A stretch of DNA of 54,890 nt from Chryseosolibacter histidinae (GCF_018598225.1 NZ_JAHESF010000046.1:1-54890), one strand, 5' to 3'; counted from the first letter of the stretch, positions 33,280-41,063 are shown. The notes: a model not told the origin generated them from the sequence alone. Numbers and translations: made by a program.

Positions 33280-33381
33280 GTAATCGGTAGTCAGTAATCA
33301 GTAATCAGGTAATCGGTAATCAGTAATCGGTGTTCAGTTATACACCCGCAGACCGATTACCGGTTACCGAATACCGATTAC
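33280..33381. repeat. CGGTAATCAG-family inverted repeat, second copy
   Basis: Left units GGTAATCGGTAGTCAGTAATC and following are mirrored by CCGATTACCGGTTACCGAATAC on the right, with a short central spacer (around GTTCAGTTATACACCCG). It is the same family as 24571-24682. It extends up to the stop of the Nudix gene. Confidence 0.8.
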
Positions 33382-34016
33382 ATTATTTCCCGCACGATCA
33401 GCCTCAGCTCATTGAGCATCATGGCGGTGGCTCCCCACACGATCTCTCCATCTATTTCAAAATGCGGGGCCAGCATCTTGTACCGGCCCGCTGCGAGGAT
33501 CTCCTTTTGTTTCATGGCATCATCCCTGACGATGGATGCGAGATCACCTTCCAGGATCCTTGCCACTTCGTATGGATCGGGTTTGAAGTGCGGCCTCCCG
33601 TTTGCCGTAGCGATCACCGGTGTGACCATAAAATTGCTGGGCATCACAAAAAAATCACTGAGCTTGCCCAATACGGTGAGCTCGCTTTTTTTCACCCCGA
33701 TCTCCTCTTCACACTCGCGTAAAGCCGTCTGCACGGAATCTTCGCCCGGCTCGGCCTTACCTCCGGGCAGACTGACCTGTCCGCCGTGAGCGCCGGGATA
33801 CTCTGCCCGTTTGATCAGCGGAAATTTGAGTGTACCCTCCTCTTCGAACAAGAGGATGATCACGCCGCCCGGTTTCGGGGCGATCTTGTGGTCGAAGAGC
33901 GGCCTTACATCGCCTACCGGGTGCGCACGAAAGGGTTCGTGGGCATCACCACCAGGTAGAGGCAGAAGAAGACGCTGCTGTAGTTTTTCGCTGAGGTTCC
34001 GGAGGGATAAAGGCAT
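33378..34016 (-). CDS. Nudix CoA pyrophosphatase-like hydrolase (NudL family)
   Basis: The protein of 212 residues hydrolyses a nucleoside-diphosphate-linked substrate, by family CoA or its derivatives. The Nudix box is complete: G-G-K-A-E-P-G-E, seven residues, then R-E-C-E-E-E-I-G-V. The preceding G-G-Q-V-S-L-P-G-G and the upstream L-I-K-R-A-E-Y-P-G-A-H motif are the UPF0035-type marks of CoA pyrophosphatases. ATG 34016 (M-P-L-S-L-R-N) is preferred to the longer frame from 34091, whose N-terminus overlaps the divergent promoter region of the Kunitz genes. A regulator for the gene is not evident. Confidence 0.88.
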   Translation of the reverse strand: MPLSLRNLSEKLQQRLLLPLPGGDAHEPFRAHPVGDVRPLFDHKIAPKPGGVIILLFEEEGTLKFPLIKRAEYPGAHGGQVSLPGGKAEPGEDSVQTALRECEEEIGVKKSELTVLGKLSDFFVMPSNFMVTPVIATANGRPHFKPDPYEVARILEGDLASIVRDDAMKQKEILAAGRYKMLAPHFEIDGEIVWGATAMMLNELRLIVREIM

Positions 34017-34119
34017 CACGGTTGAAACAAAGCACAATGATAAAAAAACGCCGGGGAATGAAGAAGGTTCCCGGTCCAACCTTACCGGCAATTACTGTGT
34101 CTAAAAGAAAATGCACGTT

Positions 34120-34389
34120 ATGAAAAACCTCCGTCACCTCTTTCTGTTCATGCTACTCTGCCTGTGCGGTTGTGATAACGAAGATGATAACCTCATGATA
34201 TGTGGCGTCGCCAAGGACAATTGTGACCTCGTTCCCGATCCCGGTCATTGCATGGCATACATGCCCAGATACTACTTCGACAAGACCGAGGGAAAATGTA
34301 AAGAATTCATCTGGGGCGGCTGTGGTGGCGTTGTACCTTTCAATACCATGGAAGAATGTCTGCAGTGCGAGCAGACCAAAAACAAATAG
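34120..34389 (+). CDS. Kunitz/BPTI-domain lipoprotein 1 (P1 Met)
   Basis: The 89-residue precursor has a lipoprotein signal with the lipid Cys at 18 (L-C-G-C), then an acidic linker (D-N-E-D-D) of the kind that can send Bacteroidota lipoproteins to the cell surface. Residues 35-83 match a Kunitz serine-protease-inhibitor domain. Cys spacing C35-x8-C44-x15-C60-x7-C68 equals that of BPTI; the last two intervals are shorter (x11, x2 instead of x12, x3). The hallmarks G-x-C-x-A, R-Y-Y-F-D, F-I-W-G-G-C and the late Phe are present. The P1 residue is Met45 with P1' Ala. There is one extra Cys (28). A second copy follows 27 bases later. Inhibition of an extracellular protease is the obvious role, but no target is known. 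Confidence 0.88.
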   Translation: MKNLRHLFLFMLLCLCGCDNEDDNLMICGVAKDNCDLVPDPGHCMAYMPRYYFDKTEGKCKEFIWGGCGGVVPFNTMEECLQCEQTKNK

Positions 34390-34416
34390 TCCAGGAATGT
34401 AAAAGAACCAAGACCT

Positions 34417-34698
34417 ATGAAAAAACTTCTCCCCTTCATGCTCTTCACTTTCCTCTTTCTATACAGCTGTGACGACAAAGAGGACCGCCTGTGCGGTTGC
34501 ATGCCTCCTCCAAAATCCAGGTGTGAGCTAACGCCTGACCCGGGTCCCTGCGACGCACATATCCCCAAATATTACTTTGACAAGACCGAAATGAAGTGTA
34601 AGGAGTTCATATGGGGCGGCTGCGAAGGCGTTGTGCCTTTTAATACCATGGAAGAATGCCTGCTATGTGAGCAGAAAGCAGCAACCCTGAAAAAGTAA
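34417..34698 (+). CDS. Kunitz/BPTI-domain lipoprotein 2 (P1 Asp)
   Basis: The protein is a tandem paralogue of the gene just upstream, 93 residues long. The lipoprotein signal ends L-Y-S-C with lipid Cys18, followed by D-D-K-E-D. The Kunitz domain (36-84) has Cys at 36, 45, 61, 69, 81 and 84 with the same spacing as copy 1. It keeps K-Y-Y-F-D, F-I-W-G-G-C and P-F-N-T-M-E-E-C. The reactive-site bond would be Asp46-Ala47, an unusual P1 for the family, and the P1' Ala is kept. Two additional Cys (26, 28) lie in the linker. Most DNA changes against copy 1 in the core are silent, while the segment before and around P1 has changed more. The genes are probably cotranscribed. Confidence 0.88.
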   Translation: MKKLLPFMLFTFLFLYSCDDKEDRLCGCMPPPKSRCELTPDPGPCDAHIPKYYFDKTEMKCKEFIWGGCEGVVPFNTMEECLLCEQKAATLKK

Positions 34699-34701
34699 CA
34701 A

Positions 34702-36030
34702 TCAGAAACTGTCTTCGAATTTTGCCGCACCATCCTGTGACGACAACGTTACTGCGTTGATGCTTCCCGTGCCCTGGAAACGGTAGACCAACCCTACGAT
34801 CTTTTTAGAGTCATGCACCTCGATCTCCTGCGCCAGCTCGTTATTGATGAGGATGCGGCCTTTTCCATTTTTCACTTCGCAGCGCACTTTCACCCATTGT
34901 GAAAGGTCGCATCCGAAAGCAGAGAGATCCGTTTTTTTACCATCGAATCCCTGATCATCCACGGCCAGGTACAGGTCTGAAACACAACCTTTGATGGATA
35001 ACGGAACGATGATGATACTGCCTTCGAGCAACAGAGAAATATGCACGAACTGGCAAACGCCGGAGCCTTCGTTATAATCGCTGCGCACCTCGGTCTCAAA
35101 AATAAAATTGTCGGACCTGATGTCTCCAAAATCCTTCACGTTGTAATAAGACAACGAGGGTGTCTCCGGCTGAAAAGAGATGTTGTTCTCTTTCATCCTG
35201 CTTACCGGTAAGCTGAGCATACCGGGTTTTCTGAAATCGGCATCCTTGAAATATACGGGCACGGGCTCTTTGTTGGCGAGGGCCATCCAGCCACCCGATG
35301 TGATCCACAGATTGTGCTCCTTCACCACCTCACCCGCTACCACGAGCTTGGCCTGGAAAAAACCTGGCGTATAATAAATGGAAGTATGCTGACGTCCATC
35401 GCGGGGCACCTGCGTTCGCCGGCGCTCATCCCACGACTGCTGGATAAAAACAGAATCGACTGGCGCAGCGGAAGCATCATAATCGAAGATCACGGAATTA
35501 GGCACACCTTCTGACACTACCTTCATGCTGCTGAACGCGTACTGCGCGGGGTGAATTTGCTTTTCAGGACCCTTGCGGAATCCGTAAAGAAAAATGAACA
35601 GGATACCACCGCAGAGCGCCGTGCCTACCAGTCCTGAGCGCCAGAGTCTTCTGGTCTTGGCGGTACTTTCCGAAGCAGCCTTGTCTTGCATGGTGTGCTC
35701 CGTGCCATTGATATGTCCGTGACCGTTCCCATTACCGGACACTGCCGGCTGGCTTTGCTTGAAGGTGCGCCAGTTCTCATAACCGGTGAACTGGGCCAGC
35801 GTATTCAGTGTGGTGATGGTGGGCTTGCTGTCGTACTTCACCTTGCCCCAGATCCGCTTCAGGGTGGCAACGCTGAGGTTCACGCCAGTAGCCTCCTGGA
35901 TCTTTTCACTGAGCACCTGGAAATCGTGGTTGGTCCATGATTCACTTCCTTCCCATCCCAGCTTTTCCTGGACCAGGTTCTTGCATTTATTCAGCAATAT
36001 TTCGTCGGCATCCATAAGCTTGTCAACCAT
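34702..36030 (-). CDS. Membrane-anchored HTH-like protein with extracytoplasmic beta-rich domain
   Basis: I know this architecture only as an uncharacterised Bacteroidota group. The 442 residues divide into a cytoplasmic N-terminus with an HTH-like segment (about 36-92: S-V-A-T-L-K-R-I-W-G-K-V, then T-L-N-T-L-A-Q-F-T-G-Y-E-N-W), a low-complexity Gly/His linker (98-112), one membrane span (131-150) and a large extracytoplasmic part (155-442). The latter looks like a PKD-like strand region followed by a concanavalin/LamG-type sandwich ending V-K-V-R-C-E-V-K-N-G-K-G-R-I-L-I-N. This could be a one-component transmembrane sensor. ATG 36030 is preceded by AAGGGAAACG. It is convergent with the Kunitz genes and divergent from the secreted LamG-like gene, a possible target. 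Confidence 0.75.
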   Translation of the reverse strand: MVDKLMDADEILLNKCKNLVQEKLGWEGSESWTNHDFQVLSEKIQEATGVNLSVATLKRIWGKVKYDSKPTITTLNTLAQFTGYENWRTFKQSQPAVSGNGNGHGHINGTEHTMQDKAASESTAKTRRLWRSGLVGTALCGGILFIFLYGFRKGPEKQIHPAQYAFSSMKVVSEGVPNSVIFDYDASAAPVDSVFIQQSWDERRRTQVPRDGRQHTSIYYTPGFFQAKLVVAGEVVKEHNLWITSGGWMALANKEPVPVYFKDADFRKPGMLSLPVSRMKENNISFQPETPSLSYYNVKDFGDIRSDNFIFETEVRSDYNEGSGVCQFVHISLLLEGSIIIVPLSIKGCVSDLYLAVDDQGFDGKKTDLSAFGCDLSQWVKVRCEVKNGKGRILINNELAQEIEVHDSKKIVGLVYRFQGTGSINAVTLSSQDGAAKFEDSF

Positions 36031-36247
36031 CGTTTCCCTTGTTTCTCCTTGAACAAAACATGTTCCGTTTTTGAACGGGTTTGTACACATCCCGGCAGCC
36101 CGCTTTCAGTATAATCGAATAAGATCGGCGGGGCGTTTTCTGTTACGAAAATAGCGGAAAAAAATGAGGAGTCAGAAGAAGGAGTAAGAAGTAAGGAGGC
36201 GGGGTAGGAATGAATAGAAGCATTGTAACATCAAAAAATAGATCATC

Positions 36248-37339
36248 ATGAAAAGGAACATCAGTATTATCATTTTTTTAGGAGTTGTACAGTCTGTTTG
36301 TGCGCAGACGGCTGTTCCGTTTACGTCGGAGCGCTGGAAGTTTGAGGCCGAAGACCATCGCGCGGAAACGCATTTGGGCAAGCCAGGTGTGCGGTTGAAG
36401 GGAGGACGGGCTACGCTGCCGGATGTGAGCTTCGAGAATGGCATCATCGAATATGATATCGCCTTTTCGCAGCAGCGGGGTTTTCTCGGTGTGAGCTTCC
36501 GCATGCAGGATAACAGGAACTATGAAGAATTCTATGTGCGTCCCCACCAGTCAGGCAACCCTGACGCCAACCAGTACACACCCGTATATAACGGCCTCGC
36601 GGCATGGCAGCTGTATTACGGTGAAGGTTACGGCGCCCCGGTACAATATGCTTTCGATGAATGGATCCATGTCAAGCTGATGATCTCCGGCCAGTACATG
36701 GAGGTTTATATCCGTGATATGGAGAAACCAGTGCTCTTCTCTGAATTAAAGAGACCGGTTAGCAAAGGATACCTCGGCATCACCAACAACGGTGAAGGCT
36801 ACTTTGCCAACTTCACCTATACCATTACAGATAACGTGCAGCTGCAGGGAACACCCAAACCGAAACAACCCGCCACACCGGGCACCGTTACGCGATGGGA
36901 GGTTTCTACACCAGTATCCGGAAAAGAAATGATGGCTGCCACCTCACTCAAACCAATTGAGAAAGGCTTATCATGGAAAACCGTGGAGTCTGAAAATACA
37001 GGCACTGTGAACCTGGCAAGTGTAGCCGAATGGTCTGAAGAGAACAACACCGTGCTCGCGAGGGTGGTTGTGAACGCCGAAAAAGACCAGCTCAAAAAAT
37101 TTGTCTTCGGTTTTTCAGAGAGTGCCCGTGTATACCTCAATGGCAACCTTCTGTACTCCGGAGAAGATGTTTACCGCTCACGCGATTACAGGTTCCTCGG
37201 CACAATAGGTTATTTCGATGCCCTCTACCTCAACCTGAAAAAAGGCCGCAACGAGATCACTATTGCCGTTACCGAAATTTTTGGTGGATGGGGAGTGAGG
37301 GGGAGGTTCGAAGAGGTGAGTGGCATCAGCTTCCCGTAA
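36248..37339 (+). CDS. Secreted LamG/DUF1080-like protein
   Basis: The 363-residue protein has a signal peptide (cleavage after V-C-A-Q). A concanavalin-type sandwich of about 180 residues follows (F-E-A-E-D-H-R-A-E, then Y-D-I-A-F-S-Q-Q-R-G-F-L-G-V-S-F-R, then W-I-H-V-K-L-M-I-S-G-Q-Y-M-E-V-Y), resembling DUF1080/3-keto-disaccharide hydrolase or LamG domains. The C-terminal half (about 215-363) resembles a beta-sandwich carbohydrate-binding module with V-Y-L-N-G-N-L-L-Y-S-G. No catalytic residues are recognisable, so binding of a glycan is the safer guess. It stands divergent from the membrane-anchored HTH gene. A hairpin repeat follows its stop codon. Confidence 0.65.
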   Translation: MKRNISIIIFLGVVQSVCAQTAVPFTSERWKFEAEDHRAETHLGKPGVRLKGGRATLPDVSFENGIIEYDIAFSQQRGFLGVSFRMQDNRNYEEFYVRPHQSGNPDANQYTPVYNGLAAWQLYYGEGYGAPVQYAFDEWIHVKLMISGQYMEVYIRDMEKPVLFSELKRPVSKGYLGITNNGEGYFANFTYTITDNVQLQGTPKPKQPATPGTVTRWEVSTPVSGKEMMAATSLKPIEKGLSWKTVESENTGTVNLASVAEWSEENNTVLARVVVNAEKDQLKKFVFGFSESARVYLNGNLLYSGEDVYRSRDYRFLGTIGYFDALYLNLKKGRNEITIAVTEIFGGWGVRGRFEEVSGISFP

Positions 37340-37340
37340 T

Positions 37341-37521
37341 TCAGTTACCAGTTGCCGGTTGCCGGATAGCCGGTTTAGTCTGGTGTGAACATCATGGTTT
37401 CGTTTCAAATGCAAGGTTTCAGATTACCTTGATGTTATCAGCCGTCTATCGTTGACCAGAACTCAAAACGTGTAGCGTATACGTCACAAACTGGCAACCG
37501 GTAACTGGCAACCGGCAACCT
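37341..37521. repeat. CCGGTTGCC-family element, copy 1
   Basis: The element spans the gap between two convergent genes. Its left arm (37351-37375) reads GTTGCCGGTTGCCGGATAGC and on; its right arm (37489-37520) reads AACTGGCAACCGGTAACTGG and on. The internal part shares GGATAGCCGGTTT, a short ATCATGGTTTCGTTTC stretch and an AGAACTC...CGT.ACGTCAC stretch with the copies at 38956-39178 and 53111-53261. It is about 180 bases long. Confidence 0.85.
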
Positions 37522-38916
37522 TCAGTTCCGCACCGGTACCGGCATCACGATCTGACTTAGGTGCCCGTTCTGACCGACGGATTGTACGGCGAAGAAATAG
37601 TTGTCTTTGGAGTGAGGTAGCTCGGCTTTGGTATCAGTGACGAAGATCTTCTTCTCCCAGAAAGGCTGATAGGTTTCGCGCATAAGGATGTAGTAACCTT
37701 TTGGTTTGGGGCCCGATGCCGGAGCTTCCCAGCTGAGGTACGTCATGTTGTCGAGGTTGACACGCATCTTCACCTGCGCCGGTTGCGCGGGAGCTTTCGC
37801 CAGGGTGGCCAGCGCTGCAAGGTTGAGCCTGGCAACATTGGCGGCATAGGTGTAGTCGACAAACTCAGATAAGTCTCCGTACTGAATGTTATTCTCCACC
37901 CGCACATTCTGGTGCTGGTGATTGAAGTTCTCGTTGAACTCGGTAAAACGCACCGCCGTGAACCCAAGCTGATTGAATGGCGTATGATCACCCCCGCGTA
38001 AAAAACGATCGGGTCTCGCATTGATCGTGGCCACAAAACCTTTCAGGTAAGGATCACTCACTTCTTTGATGTATCGCGCCAGCTGTCGCGAAGGACTGTC
38101 GTTCTCGGCTTTTAAAGCATTGCGTGCTGCGGTCTGCTCATCTGTTTCCAGCGCCGGCACCATCTCGCTGAAGATCCGCACGGTTTTATCATTCTTGTCG
38201 CCTGTTTCACTGGCTACTGAGTTACCAACAATGTCGTTGTTGAGCATGGCAATGAGGTTGGCCTGTTCCGCTTTCAGCTTGCTGGCCATGTGCCGCGCGC
38301 CCACCAGGCCCTGCTCCTCCCCCTGCACCGCCATGAAGATAATGGTGCATGGAAACTTCTTCTTCGACAGCACACGGGCCAGCTCCATCACAACAGCGAC
38401 GCCTGATGCATCGTCGTTTGCACCGGGAGCGATGCCTACGCTGTCCATCACATCGGTATTGCGTGAATCGAGATGACCACTTACCAGCAGCACCCTGTTG
38501 TCTGTAGGATCGACACCTTTTAAAGTACCCAACACATTCTTCATAGTTACTGGCCGGGTGATGCGTGGCTGCCGCGGATTGGGCTCAAGCCGGTAAGGAT
38601 CGAGTTGTACCGTCATATCGGCTTTATTGCGTTGGGCAAACTGTTTGAATTTGTAGGCTACCCATCTCCTGGCTGCGCCTATCCCGCGGGTGGCGCTTGC
38701 CGTGTCACTTAAGGAATGGCGTGTGCCAAAGCTCACCATTTTGGCAATGTAACTTTTGATGCTGTCGGCGGAGATTTCCTTAACGAGCGCCGCGATCTCC
38801 TGGTCAATCACCGGCTTAACGATCTCGGGCTTGGGAACACTACCCTTTTGCTGGGCAATTAAAGAACCGGCGAATAAGAGCGGGAGAAAAAGAAGCTTTC
38901 CAATGGCAAAACGCAT
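37522..38916 (-). CDS. Secreted M28-family metallopeptidase
   Basis: The 464-residue protein is a di-zinc aminopeptidase-type enzyme. After a signal peptide (A-G-S-L-I-A-Q-Q) the catalytic domain shows the zinc ligands in order: S-G-H-L-D-S, A-N-D-D-A-S-G-V, the catalytic V-Q-G-E-E-Q-G-L-V-G, N-N-D-I-V-G-N, and G-G-D-H-T-P-F with F-N-H-Q-H-Q-N. The C-terminal 80 residues form an FN3-like domain (Y-L-S-W-E-A-P-A-S-G-P-K). The combination is typical of Bacteroidota secreted peptidases. The substrate cannot be predicted. The gene is alone on its strand between two copies of the same intergenic repeat element. Confidence 0.92.
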   Translation of the reverse strand: MRFAIGKLLFLPLLFAGSLIAQQKGSVPKPEIVKPVIDQEIAALVKEISADSIKSYIAKMVSFGTRHSLSDTASATRGIGAARRWVAYKFKQFAQRNKADMTVQLDPYRLEPNPRQPRITRPVTMKNVLGTLKGVDPTDNRVLLVSGHLDSRNTDVMDSVGIAPGANDDASGVAVVMELARVLSKKKFPCTIIFMAVQGEEQGLVGARHMASKLKAEQANLIAMLNNDIVGNSVASETGDKNDKTVRIFSEMVPALETDEQTAARNALKAENDSPSRQLARYIKEVSDPYLKGFVATINARPDRFLRGGDHTPFNQLGFTAVRFTEFNENFNHQHQNVRVENNIQYGDLSEFVDYTYAANVARLNLAALATLAKAPAQPAQVKMRVNLDNMTYLSWEAPASGPKPKGYYILMRETYQPFWEKKIFVTDTKAELPHSKDNYFFAVQSVGQNGHLSQIVMPVPVRN

Positions 38917-38955
38917 GATGAGGTTAAGGTTAAGGCCAAAAGATAGTCAAAAAAA

Positions 38956-39178
38956 GTTGCCGGTTGCCAGTTGACGGATAGCCGGTTCCTGCCGGGTTAA
39001 CCGGTTGCCGGTTGCCGGATAGCCGGTTTCGAGCAGCATGAGCATCACGGTTTTGTTTCAATGCTTGGGTTAGGATGAGATGGACGTCTTCAGTGTGATG
39101 TCTTTCTTGAACAGAACTCGAGCCCGAAGGGTACACGTCGCGAAACTGGCAACCGGTAACCGGCAACTGGCAACCGTT
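38956..39178. repeat. CCGGTTGCC-family element, copy 2
   Basis: In this copy the left arm is duplicated: GTTGCCGGTTGCCAGTTGAC near 38956 and CGGTTGCCGGTTGCCGGATA near 39002. The right arm runs to 39178 (AACTGGCAACCGGTAACCGG and on). The internal region again has GGATAGCCGGTTTCGAGCAG, ATCACGGTTTTGTTTC and GAACAGAACTCGA. It abuts the stop of the following minus-strand gene. Confidence 0.85.
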
Positions 39179-39448
39179 TCAAGCCATGGAAGCAAAGTAC
39201 CCCCTCAGCTGCTTCTCGATGAGGCTGCAACTGACCAGGAACGGCTTCGAGTTGATGGTGATGTGAATGACAGGGTGCTGGATCACATAACTTCCACGGA
39301 TGTCACCCAGGGGCGTGGAAACATCGAAGTTACCTGCATCTGAATTGCCCTGAAAATTGCCGCCTGCGCCCGTGATGGCGGTCCTTGCCTTTTTGGCAAC
39401 TTCATCGGCGGTAGCGTTAAAAGAAATGGAAAAACTACATTGAGCCAT
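39179..39448 (-). CDS. Small hypothetical protein
   Basis: The 89-residue protein is not recognised. It has no signal peptide or membrane span and shows an alternating strand-helix pattern (F-S-I-S-F-N-A-T-A-D-E-V, helix, then G-N-F-D-V-S-T-P-L-G-D-I-R-G-S-Y and H-I-T-I-N-S-K-P-F-L-V-S-C-S). That pattern is compatible with a small alpha/beta fold of the kind seen in SRPBCC-like or AHSA-type proteins, but this is only a shape match. Coding potential is supported by a clean hydrophobic pattern. It is bordered by two intergenic repeats and has no cotranscribed neighbour. Confidence 0.6.
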   Translation of the reverse strand: MAQCSFSISFNATADEVAKKARTAITGAGGNFQGNSDAGNFDVSTPLGDIRGSYVIQHPVIHITINSKPFLVSCSLIEKQLRGYFASMA

Positions 39449-39509
39449 GTGGAAATCCTTGTTTCAATACCTGGTGAAGATAAATAAATTTTTATACCAG
39501 CGAGTAAAA

Positions 39510-39564
39510 GGTACGAGGTACGAAGGACGAGGTACGTTCGGATCGTACCTCGTATCTCGTACTT
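39510..39564. repeat. GTACGAGG-family inverted repeat, second copy
   Basis: The left arm (39510-39538) has GGTACGAGGTACGAAGGACG and on. The right arm (39544-39564) has ATCGTACCTCGTATCTCGTA. Only a few bases separate them. It is the same family as 13328-13412 and lies between two short minus-strand genes. Confidence 0.75.
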
Positions 39565-39612
39565 TGGAATATTGGTTCGAAGGAAAGATGTGGCCGGCGT
39601 GTCCAACCGTGC

Positions 39613-39861
39613 TCAAAGACTCAAAAACTCTCTCGCGCCTTTTACCGCTGCTTCTACCGTAGTATAAACGATCACTTCACAATCGTCATCGGTAACAGCA
39701 ACTTCGCGCACAAGGCTGTCTTGTTTGGCGGTGATCATCCATTGACAGTAGTATCCCTCACCCTGCGAGAAGGTATGCAGGTCTTCTTTCCTGTGAGCTA
39801 CAGGCTGCACAGTAAGCTCGTAAACAAACCCTTCGTCTTCAAACTTCTCCTGGTGATTCAT
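39613..39861 (-). CDS. Small hypothetical protein
   Basis: The 82-residue protein starts M-N-H-Q-E-K-F-E-D-E-G-F, chosen because the longer frame (to 39903) begins with residues that fit no fold. It shows four predicted strands (V-Y-E-L-T-V-Q-P-V-A, then Y-Y-C-Q-W-M-I-T-A, then R-E-V-A-V-T, then E-V-I-V-Y) and an amphipathic C-terminal helix (E-A-A-V-K-G-A-R-E-F-L). It has no signal peptide and no family motif. The short acidic soluble build resembles small orphan proteins of Bacteroidota. About 290 bases without a gene follow upstream; I see nothing in them besides the promoter region of the methionine aminopeptidase. Confidence 0.55.
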   Translation of the reverse strand: MNHQEKFEDEGFVYELTVQPVAHRKEDLHTFSQGEGYYCQWMITAKQDSLVREVAVTDDDCEVIVYTTVEAAVKGAREFLSL

Positions 39862-40153
39862 GTTGTTGGCTGGTACGGAATGCAAACTGAAGAATGTACA
39901 CACAAGTTCACCGGTCGCCTGCGGTTTCCGGTACTTTTACTACATGCGTACCACGTGGCAGGCACCTATTAAATGTAAGGATTCCCGCATCAGAAACTTC
40001 ATGGAAACAAGAGATTTATTTACCCTATCAGCACTTTGTCGATTTTCTTTTATGATATTTTACTTATATGATGGGGAACCGCGTGTTGAGAAGCAATGTT
40101 GTCGGCTGGAAGCAGGCAGCCGATTCAGTGATATTTCTTAATTTTAGACCACT

Positions 40154-40918
40154 ATGTCAATATCGTCACAATCAGATCTACTCGGAATACAAAGGATCAG
40201 CGAAGTAGTTGGTGTTACCCTGAAAAAGATGCGTGAATTTGCCAGGCCCGGCATGACCACCCGGCAGCTTGACGATTATGGCGGCACATTGCTCAAAGAA
40301 GCGGGTGCCCGCTCAGCACCGTACATCACCTACGGATTTCCGGGCCACACCTGCATCAGCGTGAACCGGGAAGCGGCCCATGGGATCCCGTCTGAAAAAG
40401 TGACGCTCATGGAAGGCGACCTGGTGAACATCGACGTCTCCGCCGAGCTTGACGGATACTTTGCCGATAACGGCGGCTCTTTTGTACTGGGTCCTGACCT
40501 GCACAATCACCAGGCGCTGGTAGAGACCTCCAAACGTGTATTGTTCAACGCCATCAGCCAGATCAGGGGTGGTGTAAAGATCGCCGAGATCGGAAGACTG
40601 ATCGAGACCGAAGCACGGCGCTCGGGCTACAATGTGATCAGGAACCTGGTTGGCCACGGCATCGGCAGAAAACTGCACGAAGAGCCCTCAGAGATCCCTA
40701 ACTTTTACGATAAACACAATACAAAACGTTTCAGGAAAAATTCAGTGGTAGCGGTGGAGACCTTTATCTCTACGAAAGCCTCATACGTTTATGACAACGG
40801 CAATGGCTGGACGTATGCCGCGCGCGATGGCAGCTTTGTAGCCCAGCACGAACACACGATCATGGTTACCGACGAAAAACCCCTGATCCTCACAGCTTCT
40901 AATGGGATCTGGGAATGA
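40154..40918 (+). CDS. map: Type I methionine aminopeptidase
   Basis: The enzyme removes the initiator methionine from new proteins. The 254-residue product has the pita-bread fold without an N-terminal extension, as in E. coli MetAP. Metal ligands are all visible: the two Asp in V-N-I-D-V-S-A-E-L-D-G-Y-F-A-D-N (D-x10-D spacing), His in V-G-H-G-I-G, Glu in V-A-V-E-T-F, and Glu in F-V-A-Q-H-E-H-T-I-M-V. The substrate-binding His in Y-G-F-P-G-H-T-C-I-S-V-N is also present. It sits away from ribosomal genes, so it may be an additional copy. A strong terminator hairpin follows at 41064. Confidence 0.95.
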   Translation: MSISSQSDLLGIQRISEVVGVTLKKMREFARPGMTTRQLDDYGGTLLKEAGARSAPYITYGFPGHTCISVNREAAHGIPSEKVTLMEGDLVNIDVSAELDGYFADNGGSFVLGPDLHNHQALVETSKRVLFNAISQIRGGVKIAEIGRLIETEARRSGYNVIRNLVGHGIGRKLHEEPSEIPNFYDKHNTKRFRKNSVVAVETFISTKASYVYDNGNGWTYAARDGSFVAQHEHTIMVTDEKPLILTASNGIWE

Positions 40919-41063
40919 TTGTCAATGGTCGATGTGCAAATATGCCGATGGCAGTTCACTTCAATGGCATCCCCGAATTTGACCATTTTCGGAATTACCT
41001 CCGGGCAAAAGATATTTTTAACGGGTGTGATCTATACACTTAAAAGCCGGGCGGCATGTGTAG

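Noticed and set aside
37341-39178. Possible CRISPR array (repeated CCGGTTGCC units)
   Set aside because: Units are 6-10 bases, irregular and inverted between arms; there are no constant-length spacers and no cas genes.
40154-40918. Creatinase/prolidase (Xaa-Pro peptidase) identity for the pita-bread protein
   Set aside because: The short length, missing N-terminal domain and the MetAP-type Y-G-F-P-G-H-T-C-I-S-V-N segment fit methionine aminopeptidase type I.
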